This document shows, piece by piece, positions 1 through 6,631 of a stretch of 14,110 bases of DNA. Position 1 is the first letter of the stretch. Each line of letters opens with the position of its first letter. The translations under genes and the position numbers were made by a program. Under the pieces are notes generated by a model. It made no database searches, was not told where the DNA came from, and saw nothing but the letters and a program-made list of their open reading frames with translations. The stretch is taken from the NCBI GenBank assembly GCA_910588945.1, contig CAJUSF010000067.1, forward strand, positions 1 through 14,110, given 5' to 3'. This stretch comes from an uncultured Eggerthellaceae bacterium (GTDB taxonomy: Bacteria; Actinomycetota; Coriobacteriia; Coriobacteriales; Eggerthellaceae).

Positions 1-141
1 GCGTCGTCAACGCTGTAATCAGCCAAAGTGATGGCACTGATCGCCTTGGTAAGACGGGTGGCCTCATCCAACGAGCGCTGATGAATGTTACGACCTGTGG
101 CGTTTCCGCAAGCTCCGCCGACATGAATCTGATCGTAGAGC
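1..141. repeat. Terminal direct repeat, left copy
   Basis: Identical base for base to 13970-14110, in direct orientation, starting at the first base of the window. It lies inside the aldolase coding region and ends at GATCGTAGAGC, exactly where the window stops on the right. This is the pattern left when a closed assembly path is opened at a k-mer overlap; 141 is a usual largest k-mer in metagenome assembly. Confidence 0.95.
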
Positions 142-899
142 TGAGTGAGGAACGTCTTCGCGTCGACAGTTGACCCACCGGCACAAACAAGGCCTGTACG
201 ACCTGCAGCATCGCTTGCAACATGCAGCGCCTCGGCGGCAGAGCGGCCGTCTTCCGGCTTCGGCGGATTCACCTTCACGAAATCCGCACCGAGACAAAGC
301 GCCACACCTGCGGCACCCGCAATAAGATCCGGATCCTTCTCGGCTGTAACAGCCTTACCGCGAGGATAGATCCACAGCACCACAAGCAGTCCGTGCTCAT
401 GAGCCTGCGCGATAAGCTGGCCGGCCTCCGCCATCATGGTGGATTCATATTCGCTACCAAGATAGATAGTGTAGCCAAGACCAACGACGTTCACGCCGTT
501 GTCGCGAAGCTGAAGAACCGCCTCGAGATCGGTGAGCTGCGGAGAATAAGGATCCTCCTGGCTGGTGCCGACGAGATTGGTCTTCGAGTTCATCTTGATG
601 AGATAGTTGATGTCAGGATAATCGGCTGCATACTGTGCAACAAGTCCGCGCTGACCTGCAAGAACGCCGATGACGCCTTCCTTGCCGATCTGGAAAAGAT
701 GCTCCGGCTTCGCGTCGGCCTCATCGATTCCCTCGCCATAGAAATCCTTGTTCATATGCTCGACCTTTTGGTCGCATGCAAAGAGCATCAAACGGCCCGT
801 GTCACGCGTGGCCTTGAGATAGTTGTCTACGTAAGTGTCGCGCATATCCGCAGGTACATCCATAGGAACGCGCACATCATTAGCTGTGATCTTTGGCAT
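1..899 (-). CDS. Class I fructose-bisphosphate aldolase, archaeal/FbaB (DeoC/LacD) type; 3' end continues at 13921-13969 across the join
   Basis: Class I (Schiff-base) aldolase that should interconvert fructose 1,6-bisphosphate with dihydroxyacetone phosphate and glyceraldehyde 3-phosphate in the cytoplasm. The window holds codons 1-299; with 13969-13921 appended through the terminal repeat the protein is 315 residues. Visible motifs: Asp43 in FACDQKVEH, the WIYPRG segment (Trp176, Tyr178), the Schiff-base lysine candidate Lys209 in GADFVKVNPP, and a phosphate-binding AGGS at 240-243 followed by GRNIHQR at 269-275. The Trp-Lys spacing of 33 equals that which I recall for the Thermoproteus tenax enzyme (Trp144/Lys177). 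It is about 50 residues longer than that archaeal protein. The ATG at 899 follows a GGAGGG ribosome site at 5-6 bases. A related 2-amino-3,7-dideoxyheptulosonate synthase or other LacD-type aldolase is possible, but the motifs favour the glycolytic enzyme. Confidence 0.87.
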   Translation of the reverse strand, partial: MPKITANDVRVPMDVPADMRDTYVDNYLKATRDTGRLMLFACDQKVEHMNKDFYGEGIDEADAKPEHLFQIGKEGVIGVLAGQRGLVAQYAADYPDINYLIKMNSKTNLVGTSQEDPYSPQLTDLEAVLQLRDNGVNVVGLGYTIYLGSEYESTMMAEAGQLIAQAHEHGLLVVLWIYPRGKAVTAEKDPDLIAGAAGVALCLGADFVKVNPPKPEDGRSAAEALHVASDAAGRTGLVCAGGSTVDAKTFLTQLYDQIHVGGACGNATGRNIHQRSLDEATRLTKAISAITLADYSVDD

Positions 900-944
900 T
901 TTCGCCCTCCGATTCATCTGGGTTCTTAAATCGTAGATTTTCTG

Positions 945-953
945 ATTATATCA
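945..953 (-). promoter_or_regulatory. Extended -10 promoter of the aldolase gene
   Basis: Read on the minus strand this is TGATATAAT, a perfect extended -10 (TGn plus consensus TATAAT), about 46 bases upstream of the aldolase ATG. No good -35 box lies 17 bases upstream, which is acceptable for an extended -10 promoter. Transcription would start near 938. Confidence 0.6.
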
Positions 954-1116
954 GGCGCAAGTTGGGCCGGTTCATTTTGTTGTTTGTTTGTGAAGAAGCC
1001 GCCGCCGGCTGGGGCGACGGCATTTCAAGCGGTCTGTCGGTCCGTCGATCTGTCGGTCTGTTGCTCCGATCAGCGTTTTGCTGGTTGCCCTAAATCGGTA
1101 AAATTGTAGGCCCGAA

Positions 1117-2034
1117 CTACAGATTCACGCAGTGGTTCTTCGTCCCATCCGCAAGGTAGTCCATGACCTCCTGCACCGCCATGATCGCGCAATTGTCTTC
1201 AGCCTCGGCGGTCGACGCACCAAGATGCGGAAGGACGATCGCGCGCTCCATTTTCACGACGGCAGGATTTGCGAAATCGGTTACATAACGGGACACCTTG
1301 CCGCTCTCAAGTGCTTTCGCCATTGCCTCGTCGTCAACAAGCACATCGCGAGAGAAGTTCAGGAACACAACGCCATCGCGCATCTTGTCGATAGCGGCCG
1401 CGTCGATCATGCCGCGCGTGGAATCGGTTGCTGGCACGTGGATGGTGATGAAATCGCTTCCCGCGAAAAGTTCGTCGAGGTCAGAGGTGAATTTCATGTC
1501 CGCAGAAATCCCTGCTGCGCGATCAGCATCGAGGAACGGGTCGTAGCCGATGACGCTCATTCCGAGCGCTTCGGCAGCATTCACGACAAGCTTACCGATG
1601 GCACCAAGGCCGATCACGCCGAGCGTTTTACCCGAGATCTCACCGCCTGCAAACGCCTTTTTCGCCTTCTCAGCTGACTTGCCGACGTTTTCGTCATCGG
1701 CGTTGCTCTTTACCCACTCGATGCCGCCGACGATATCGCGCGATGCAAGAAGCATGCCTGCAAGTACGAGTTCCTTGACCGCGTTGGCGTTGGCGCCCGG
1801 CGTGTTGAATACCGCGATGTCGGCCTCGGCCAGCTTCTCGAGCGGGATGTTGTTCACACCCGCGCCGGCACGCGCGACCGCTTTGAGATTTGCCGGGATG
1901 TCCATCTCGTGCATGTTCGCCGAACGCACGAGGATGACATCCGCCTCCTCGACGTTGTCTGTGAGCTCGTACTCATCGGTCAGCAGCGCCAGACCTTTGT
2001 CAGAGATGTTGTTCAAGCAGTGAACTTTGTACAT
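1117..2034 (-). CDS. serA: D-3-phosphoglycerate dehydrogenase, short form without ACT domain
   Basis: NAD-dependent 2-hydroxyacid dehydrogenase of 305 residues, predicted to oxidise 3-phosphoglycerate to 3-phosphohydroxypyruvate, the first step of serine synthesis. Residues 1-90 form the N-terminal catalytic half. The Rossmann motif GLGAIG is at 142-147, catalytic Arg229 in NFSRD and catalytic His270 in LPHLGAST. The Glu that normally completes the active site in DVFxxEP is replaced by Asn256 in DFANP; I recall this DF-NP form in clostridial and Bacteroides SerA homologues, so it need not mean loss of activity. There is no C-terminal ACT domain, so serine feedback of the E. coli kind is not expected. 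The start at 2034 (MYKVHCLNN) is chosen because AAAGGA precedes it by 6-7 bases; a longer in-frame reading to 2109 lacks such a site. No serC or serB is adjacent. A related hydroxyacid substrate cannot be excluded. Confidence 0.85.
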   Translation of the reverse strand: MYKVHCLNNISDKGLALLTDEYELTDNVEEADVILVRSANMHEMDIPANLKAVARAGAGVNNIPLEKLAEADIAVFNTPGANANAVKELVLAGMLLASRDIVGGIEWVKSNADDENVGKSAEKAKKAFAGGEISGKTLGVIGLGAIGKLVVNAAEALGMSVIGYDPFLDADRAAGISADMKFTSDLDELFAGSDFITIHVPATDSTRGMIDAAAIDKMRDGVVFLNFSRDVLVDDEAMAKALESGKVSRYVTDFANPAVVKMERAIVLPHLGASTAEAEDNCAIMAVQEVMDYLADGTKNHCVNL

Positions 2035-2334
2035 TGTTATTCCTTTCGGTATTTTTGTATGGAGACAGTTTAGTACAACTCTGGTTGGCACCGAGGACGA
2101 TGGTGCCAAGCGTACCGGCTGTGGCTAGAGAGGATTCCTTTCTTTTATGTATGATGTGTGCAACCGTGTTCCCTTGAGACGCATCTTTGTTTTGCACAGA
2201 CGATTCGGCGCACAATATCAAGCACACTGCGAATCACAGGTGTCGAGGCGTTGCACAAGCAACTTGAAAAAGAGAGCTGTGCGAAGGGGTAATCATGAAA
2301 TGGCCGCGATTGCCTGACCTAGAAGAGTCGTAAC
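2035..2334. other. Gene-free stretch between the first nuclease gene and serA
   Basis: Three hundred bases holding the end of the 2335-3159 transcript and the serA control region. Apart from the 25-base inverted repeat and the serA ribosome site I see only a small GTTGC/GCAAC hairpin near 2253-2266 and no convincing terminator or gene. Confidence 0.5.
2085..2109. promoter_or_regulatory. Perfect inverted repeat upstream of serA, operator candidate
   Basis: Arms TTGGCACC (2085-2092) and GGTGCCAA (2102-2109) are exact reverse complements separated by 9 bases, centred about 63 bases upstream of the serA start. Size and position fit a dimeric repressor site or a leader hairpin. I could not assign a convincing -35/-10 pair around it. 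Confidence 0.45.
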
Positions 2335-3159
2335 CTACAACCCGTATTCCTCGTAAAGCTGGTTACAGAAGGCCTCATCTGTTGTGGAGCGTTTGAGATC
2401 ATCGATGCGATCATCGGCAAGGAGCTTGTCTATGAGGGCTTTATTGCGGGCTTCGCCTTCACGCAGACCTTCGGCAAGACCGATCTCGATACCTTCTTGC
2501 CTTGCAGCACGAAGTTCGACACGGTGACTATGTTCTACTGTCATGAAACCCATAGCATTCCGCCTCCACTCTGAATCGGAGTTGTTGCGATCGACCTCAT
2601 CTGATATGGCTTGCGTTAGCGAATCTTGCCCTACCTTGCTGCTTTGGATGTATTGTAGCAAGTTGGAGCGCGCTTTGTCAGTGTCTTTATTCCACGCCTT
2701 CGCATTCAGAATAAGCCAGTGGGAATCGTTGTGGACAACTACATCGGGGGTTTCCACACAGGTGCGCTCTAAGGTGTAGATGGGGATGTTGAAACCATAT
2801 GGGTCATACGAGCAGATGAAGATTACATAGCTCTCAAGAAGCATGTCGTAGGTCTCTCCACGATCAAGAAGAGTACTGTCCAAACTCGATTGATAGTAGC
2901 GTATCCTTTTGCCGAGAAACGGCTCAATCGTGGTCTGCATCTCGATGTCAAATACCTTGTCAGAGGCCTTGAGATACACATCAAGACGCACTCCTTTGGC
3001 ATCGTTGTAAGCGCTCATCTCTTGCTCAGTGTTCAAGTATTCGATGTGGTCTATCTCGATGTTTAATATGACCTCAAGCACTTGCTTGCAAAGCTCCTCA
3101 TTTCTCATGACACGCCCAAACATCGGCGCATCTTTGAATTCCAACATCCCATCTTTCAT
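2335..3159 (-). CDS. Rpn-type PD-(D/E)XK nuclease / putative transposase family protein, copy 1
   Basis: A 274-residue protein of the PD-(D/E)XK 'nuclease family transposase' group (PF12784-like; relatives of E. coli Rpn recombination-promoting nucleases, which act in RecA-independent DNA exchange). The N-terminus carries the active-site pattern Asp60 (GVRLDVYL) followed after 12 residues by Glu73-x-Gln75 (FDIEMQ), with Gln in the usual Lys place as is common here. Residues 211-240 are charged and coil-like (GIEIGLAEGLREGEARNK), followed by a conserved C-terminus LKRSTTDEAFCNQLYEEYGL. The ATG at 3159 is preceded by AAGGAG at 6 bases. A paralogue with nearly the same ends lies at 3700-4545 in the same direction. 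The cellular role (mobile element, defence, recombination) is not shown by the sequence. Confidence 0.85.
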   Translation of the reverse strand: MKDGMLEFKDAPMFGRVMRNEELCKQVLEVILNIEIDHIEYLNTEQEMSAYNDAKGVRLDVYLKASDKVFDIEMQTTIEPFLGKRIRYYQSSLDSTLLDRGETYDMLLESYVIFICSYDPYGFNIPIYTLERTCVETPDVVVHNDSHWLILNAKAWNKDTDKARSNLLQYIQSSKVGQDSLTQAISDEVDRNNSDSEWRRNAMGFMTVEHSHRVELRAARQEGIEIGLAEGLREGEARNKALIDKLLADDRIDDLKRSTTDEAFCNQLYEEYGL

Positions 3160-3241
3160 AGTTGGCTCCTTTTGTTGCAGATGGATCTTCTACAACAAGA
3201 GTCTGATGCAACCATCTGACAGAAACATTGCAGATATCTTG
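3160..3241. repeat. Leader repeat upstream of nuclease copy 1
   Basis: Nearly identical to 4546-4627 at the same distance from the paralogous start codon. The main cluster of differences is in the hairpin loop at 3182-3188. It contains the AAGGAG ribosome site. Confidence 0.85.
3172..3198 (-). promoter_or_regulatory. 5' leader stem-loop next to the ribosome site, copy 1
   Basis: On the minus strand TTGTTGTAGA pairs with TCTGCAACAA (ten pairs, one U-G wobble) around the 7-base loop AGATCCA. The 3' arm ends directly before AGGAGCC. The same stem with a different loop occurs at 4558-4584, so the stem is kept while the loop varies; it could modulate access to the ribosome site. Confidence 0.55.
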
Positions 3242-3369
3242 CATGGAATAGGGTGTATTTCTTGCATAGATTCAACATTGTTGTGCACAAGATATGACAC
3301 ATTTTCAAGTGAAAGCTGATGCGGATCCTGTATGAGTCTTGCAGAAAGCTTGCATTCGTACTCGCAGAT

Positions 3370-3394
3370 GCGCGCATCAAGATCGGATGCGCGC
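3370..3394. repeat. REP-like 25-bp palindrome, copy 1
   Basis: Arms GCGCGCATC and GATGCGCGC flank the 7-base loop AAGATCG, followed by CTACGATGTTC. The loop and the trailing CTACG recur at 4973-4997 (loop identical) and 8555-8579 (loop AAGGGCG), all in the same orientation. It lies about 210 bases upstream of nuclease copy 1. Confidence 0.75.
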
Positions 3395-3552
3395 CTACGA
3401 TGTTCTCATTTCTTGGTACCCACAAAAGCAGTGCCACAGGTCAACCGTAGATGCGCATGCGCCCTCCAAGCGCACGTTTTGTATCCCGAAGAGACGGAGA
3501 CGATTGCATATTCTAAGAAACGCGAAAGCGTTGCATTGAAAGGAGCAAGGAA

Positions 3553-3568
3553 GAAAGCGAGAGCTTTC
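3553..3568 (-). terminator. Possible weak terminator of nuclease copy 2
   Basis: On the minus strand GAAAGC-TCTC-GCTTTC forms a perfect 6-bp hairpin followed by a pyrimidine-rich TTCCTTGCTCCTTTC. It lies about 130 bases beyond the stop of the 3700-4545 gene. The tail is not a clean T run. Confidence 0.3.
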
Positions 3569-3699
3569 GAACGCAGCGATACCACTTTGTGTTTCGGTTG
3601 GATCAGGTGCCTGCCTGTACGACTTGCAAAACCTACCTAATACTCATGAACGGCAGAGAGTTATTGCAACGCCATATCGGAAGTACCGTTCGTTTATGC

Positions 3700-4545
3700 C
3701 TACAACCCATATTCCTTGTAGAGTTCGCTGCAGAAGGCCTCATCTGTTGTGGAGCGTTTGAGGTCATCTAGGCGGTTATCGGCGAGGAGTTTGTCGATAA
3801 GGGCGTTTTTACGGGCTTCGCCTTCAGCGACGCCTTCGGCGCGACCGCGAGCCTCCCCTTCAGCACAACCACGAGCGAAACCTTTTTGCTCTGCATGGGA
3901 GATCTGTCCTTTGTAATGCATTTCATATGTCATAAATCCCATGACGTCTCGCCTCCATTTAGAATCGGAATTGCTACGCTTGACCTCACTTGATATAGCC
4001 TGTGTGAGCCAGTCTTGTCCGACTTTGCTGCTTTGGATGTATTTTAGCAGGGCAGAGCGCGCCTTGTCAGTGTCTTTTGCCCATGCATTAGCATTGAGGA
4101 TAAGCCAGTGAGCCTCATCAAAGTTATCCACAATATCATGTTCGATACACCGTCTCTCTATTGTGTATAAAGGGATATCACAATCAAAGGGATCTTTGGT
4201 GCAGATGAAGATGATGTAGCTCTCGACAAGCTTCGTGTAGTCTTCTCCCTTATTAAGAAGAGAAGAATCTATAGCAGATTGATAGTAGCGCATGCGCTTT
4301 CCGTAAGGAGTGTCAGTCGTTTGCATCTCGATATCAAACACCTTATCTGATGATTTGAGATACACATCAAGGCGTACTCCTCTAGCATCGTTGTAGGCAG
4401 AGACTTCCTGTTCAGTGTTGAGGTATTCGATGTGATCTATCTCGATGTTCAAGATGACCTCGAGCACTTGCTTGCAAAGCTCCTCATTTCTCATCACTCG
4501 CCCGAACATCGGTGCATCTTTGAATTCCAACATTCCATCTTTCAT
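3700..4545 (-). CDS. Rpn-type PD-(D/E)XK nuclease / putative transposase family protein, copy 2
   Basis: A 281-residue paralogue of the protein at 2335-3159, same strand. The first 77 residues differ at about four positions, including an unchanged active site Asp60, Glu73, Gln75. The middle (about 78-215) has diverged widely but keeps KRxRYYQS, ESYxIFIC, HWLILNA and KDTDKARS. The last 35 residues are again close (DLKRSTTDEAFCSELYKEYGL). Between them is a longer run of EG-rich repeats (AEGEARGRAEGVAEGEARK) than in copy 1. The ATG at 4545 has the same AAGGAG leader. High identity at both ends with a diverged middle suggests gene conversion or selection on the core. Function beyond a predicted nuclease fold is not known. 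Confidence 0.85.
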   Translation of the reverse strand: MKDGMLEFKDAPMFGRVMRNEELCKQVLEVILNIEIDHIEYLNTEQEVSAYNDARGVRLDVYLKSSDKVFDIEMQTTDTPYGKRMRYYQSAIDSSLLNKGEDYTKLVESYIIFICTKDPFDCDIPLYTIERRCIEHDIVDNFDEAHWLILNANAWAKDTDKARSALLKYIQSSKVGQDWLTQAISSEVKRSNSDSKWRRDVMGFMTYEMHYKGQISHAEQKGFARGCAEGEARGRAEGVAEGEARKNALIDKLLADNRLDDLKRSTTDEAFCSELYKEYGL

Positions 4546-4627
4546 GGTTGGCTCCTTTTGTTGCAGATATACCTTCTACAACAAGAGTCTGATGCAACCA
4601 TCTGACAGAAACATTGCAGATAGCTTG
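4546..4627. repeat. Leader repeat upstream of nuclease copy 2
   Basis: Counterpart of 3160-3241, including ribosome site and stem-loop. It shows the two nuclease genes were duplicated together with their 5' leader. Confidence 0.85.
4558..4584 (-). promoter_or_regulatory. 5' leader stem-loop next to the ribosome site, copy 2
   Basis: Same ten-pair stem as at 3172-3198 (TTGTTGTAGA with TCTGCAACAA) but with loop AGGTATA in place of AGATCCA. Lies directly upstream of AGGAGCC and the ATG at 4545. Confidence 0.55.
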
Positions 4628-4784
4628 TATAAGATGACATATAAACCTTGCATGAAATCAATATGGTTGCACATAAAACCTTGTGCATTCGCGCACAAGA
4701 TATGACACATTTTCAAGTGAAAACCTTGTATAGACCTTATATGGATCTGACACAGACCTTGCAACGATTGAACTGGGTTTTCAA

Positions 4785-4803
4785 TCCTCTGTCATTCAGA
4801 GGA
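4785..4803. repeat. Perfect short hairpin
   Basis: TCCTCTG-TCATT-CAGAGGA, seven pairs and a 5-base loop, in the gene-free stretch upstream of nuclease copy 2. The minus-strand tail is TTGAAAAC, too short of T for a clear terminator. Confidence 0.4.
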
Positions 4804-4824
4804 CTATCGCGCGCATGCGCTTTC

Positions 4825-4845
4825 CATGCGCACATATGAAGTTCG
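4825..4845 (+). repeat. Degenerate copy of the GCGCAC-CTACGAAGTTCG repeat unit
   Basis: CATGCGCACATATGAAGTTCG resembles the 37-bp tandem units at 8572-8680. Its left half forms a hairpin with GCGCATG just upstream (4810-4830). Confidence 0.45.
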
Positions 4846-4869
4846 TCTGTTCTGTCTCTTTGTTTCAAG

Positions 4870-4955
4870 AAATGATTGCCGAGGTGCTTACAAAGCGAGT
4901 TCCGCAGGCGTAAGCCGAGGACTGTTTGAGCGACTAAGTATCTCGGCAATCATTT
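4870..4955 (+). repeat. 86-bp element with terminal inverted repeats, copy A
   Basis: Begins AAATGATTGCCGAG and ends with its exact reverse complement CTCGGCAATCATTT; the next inner bases GTGCTTA and TAAGTAT also pair with G-U wobbles. A second copy lies inverted at 10449-10537, differing mainly in a short internal stretch (GGCGTAAGCC here). Similarity extends about 10 bases to the left (TTTGTTTCA). Size, ends and dispersal fit a miniature non-coding repeat (MITE- or ERIC-like). No transposase with matching ends is visible here. Confidence 0.8.
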
Positions 4956-4972
4956 CATCAATGCCTGCAATT

Positions 4973-4997
4973 GTGCGCATCAAGATCGGATGCGCAC
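4973..4997. repeat. REP-like 25-bp palindrome, copy 2
   Basis: Arms GTGCGCATC and GATGCGCAC around AAGATCG, followed by CTACG. Same loop and tail as 3370-3394, with compensating changes in the stem (GCGCGCATC to GTGCGCATC and the matching arm), so pairing is kept. Confidence 0.75.
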
Positions 4998-5068
4998 CTA
5001 CGGTCAACCTGCATCATTGCCTTTCGAGTCGATTTGAGCGTGAGCTTAGAAACGTCCCAAACCGCACA

Positions 5069-5094
5069 AAAAGAAGGCCCGGAGGCCTTCTTTT
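5069..5094 (-). terminator. Intrinsic terminator of the CoA-transferase gene
   Basis: Perfect 11-bp stem AAAAGAAGGCC / GGCCTTCTTTT with the 4-base loop TCCG (minus-strand reading), 31 bases after the stop codon. Because A and T runs flank the GC core on both sides it could work in both directions. Confidence 0.9.
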
Positions 5095-5124
5095 GAACTA
5101 TGCAACAGTTGTATTGCTCGATAC

Positions 5125-6447
5125 TTATTTCGCCGGCTTCAGATCAGCCGGAGCGCCGTTGTTCGATCCAATGACGCCCTTCTTTGCAAGGTCTGCAATC
5201 TGGTCATCGGTGTAACCGAGGCTCTTCAGGATCTCCTCGTTATTCTCGCCCAACTTCGGAGCACGCTTGTAATCAGGCGTAAAGTTGCTGAATGTGCAAG
5301 GAATACCGATTGTCTTGAAATCGCCGCGGGCATCTCCCTGGTCGATCGTAACAATAGTGCCATCGCTGTTAAGATCGGGATCGCTCTCAAGCTCGTGCCA
5401 GTCAAGCACCGGGCCAACCGGAACGCCCTTCGCGCCAAGCTCCTTCGTCAGCGTATATTTATCGTATTGCATCGTGTACTCTTCGACGCGCTTGTAAACT
5501 TCCTTCTTATGCTCGTCGCGAGCCTGCGCTGTATTGAAATTCGGGTCTGTCAGCCAATCTTGGAAACCCATAGCGTTGCAGAACTGCTCAAAACCGCGCT
5601 CGGACTGCTGAATAACGATGTAGACGTACGCGTTCGGATCCGTCTCCCAGCCCTTCGCACGATAGCACCAACCGAGAACCAAGCCGCCCTCGGCGTTCGC
5701 AGCACGCGGAATTGCCTTTCCCCACTTGTATCCCGGATAGCAGTCATAGTACGCCAGCTGCCCGAGATGATCGAGAATAAGTTGGTCGCGGAGCTTAATG
5801 CGGCAAAGATTGAGAACCGCGTTTTGCATGGACTGATAAACATAGCAGCCTTCGCCTGTATGTTCGCGCTGAATGAGCGCCGAGAGAATGCCGATCAGCA
5901 TATGCATACCGGTGTTGGAATCACCAAGTGCCGCGCCAGACTGGGTTGGAACATTTTTCTCGCCATCATACCAACCGGTGGTTGACGCTGCGCCTCCTGC
6001 GCACTGCGCAACCGGCTCGAATGCCTTCACATGCTCAAAACGACTGCCCTGGTTGAAGCCCTTCAGCGACGCCATGATGCACTTCGGATTGATCTTGTGA
6101 ACGGCATCCCAACCGAAACCGAGCTTCTCAACATCACCCGGCCCGATGTTCTCGATGAAAACATCGGCATCTTTGAGAAGCGCCGTGAGAATCTTCGCGC
6201 CCTCGGGATCCTTCATGTCAAGCGTGATTGACTTTTTGTTGGCATTAAGCTGAAGAAAGTACAGGGAATACGAGCCATCAACGTCGTTCATCTCATTACG
6301 AGTAGGGTCGCCGCCCTTGACCTTCTCGAGCTTGATGACCTCTGCCCCCATCCACGCCATCATCTGCGTGCATGAAGGGCCGGATTGAACCTGCGTCCAG
6401 TCGATGACTTTGATGCCGGCAAGTGGAGCGGTGTTTTGATCAGTCAT
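5125..6447 (-). CDS. Class III (CaiB/BaiF) CoA-transferase, formyl-CoA:oxalate CoA-transferase-like
   Basis: Family III CoA-transferase of 440 residues, likely moving CoA between an acyl-CoA (formyl- or acetyl-CoA) and oxalate. From memory it follows the Oxalobacter formigenes Frc along its length: an N-terminal VQSGPSCTQMM segment, the catalytic aspartate Asp176 in AALGDSNTGMH, AVLNLCRIKLRDQ, and KGWETDPNAYVY. The glycine-rich loop of Frc (GGGGQPGW) reads EGGLVLGW here, and the Trp48 region reads TRNEMND, so donor specificity may differ. An acetyl-CoA:oxalate or unrelated carboxylate role is open. I use the ATG at 6447; a GTG at 6456 adds three residues and sits only 4 bases from AAAGGA. No oxalyl-CoA decarboxylase gene is present, so the usual frc-oxc pair is not seen. 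It is a single-gene unit with its own terminator. Confidence 0.8.
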   Translation of the reverse strand: MTDQNTAPLAGIKVIDWTQVQSGPSCTQMMAWMGAEVIKLEKVKGGDPTRNEMNDVDGSYSLYFLQLNANKKSITLDMKDPEGAKILTALLKDADVFIENIGPGDVEKLGFGWDAVHKINPKCIMASLKGFNQGSRFEHVKAFEPVAQCAGGAASTTGWYDGEKNVPTQSGAALGDSNTGMHMLIGILSALIQREHTGEGCYVYQSMQNAVLNLCRIKLRDQLILDHLGQLAYYDCYPGYKWGKAIPRAANAEGGLVLGWCYRAKGWETDPNAYVYIVIQQSERGFEQFCNAMGFQDWLTDPNFNTAQARDEHKKEVYKRVEEYTMQYDKYTLTKELGAKGVPVGPVLDWHELESDPDLNSDGTIVTIDQGDARGDFKTIGIPCTFSNFTPDYKRAPKLGENNEEILKSLGYTDDQIADLAKKGVIGSNNGAPADLKPAK

Positions 6448-6631
6448 TGTTTTCACCAGATCCTTTCAAATTATCGTGAATCTGATTCAACTATATTTGT
6501 TCGAACCAACAAGGATCGAGAAGCAACGCGTTTGACACGCAGGCGTTTCCATTTTGAACGCTTGCAGTTGAATTGGGGCGCCGGCTAAGTCGCGCATCTC
6601 AAATAGCCGCGCGAAAAATGCTATCTTCCCG

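Larger units (their letters stand above)
3242..3699. other. Gene-free stretch between the two nuclease genes
   Basis: Holds the upstream region of nuclease copy 1, repeated CTTGCA motifs (near 3238, 3262, 3343 and 3353), the 25-bp palindrome, a small AACGC-GAAA-GCGTT hairpin at 3519-3532 and the weak terminator. Open frames here show no family match I recognise and no convincing ribosome site; I do not call a gene. Confidence 0.55.
4628..5068. other. Gene-free stretch between nuclease copy 2 and the CoA-transferase terminator
   Basis: Holds the promoter region of nuclease copy 2 with several ACCTTG/CTTGTA motifs, the 19-base hairpin, the degenerate repeat unit, inverted-repeat element copy A and the second 25-bp palindrome. 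The strand-specific open frames here are short and lack family features. Confidence 0.55.

Noticed and set aside
222..929. 235-codon open frame on the plus strand
   Set aside because: It lies antisense to the aldolase, whose motifs are unmistakable; composition and lack of a ribosome site mark it as a shadow.
1132..2023. Long plus-strand open frames opposite serA
   Set aside because: Antisense shadows of a clearly coding dehydrogenase gene.
2085..2109. T-box-like TGGCACCG sequence upstream of serA
   Set aside because: It reads on the plus strand while serA is on the minus strand, and no specifier or anti-terminator structure is visible.
3332..3640. 102-codon plus-strand frame between the nuclease genes
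   Set aside because: It crosses the palindromic repeat, is rich in Arg/Cys as expected of noise, and has no ribosome site.
6490..6515. tRNA-like GGTTCGAA near the CoA-transferase start
   Set aside because: No acceptor stem, anticodon arm or D arm around it; it is a short palindrome (GTTCGAAC).
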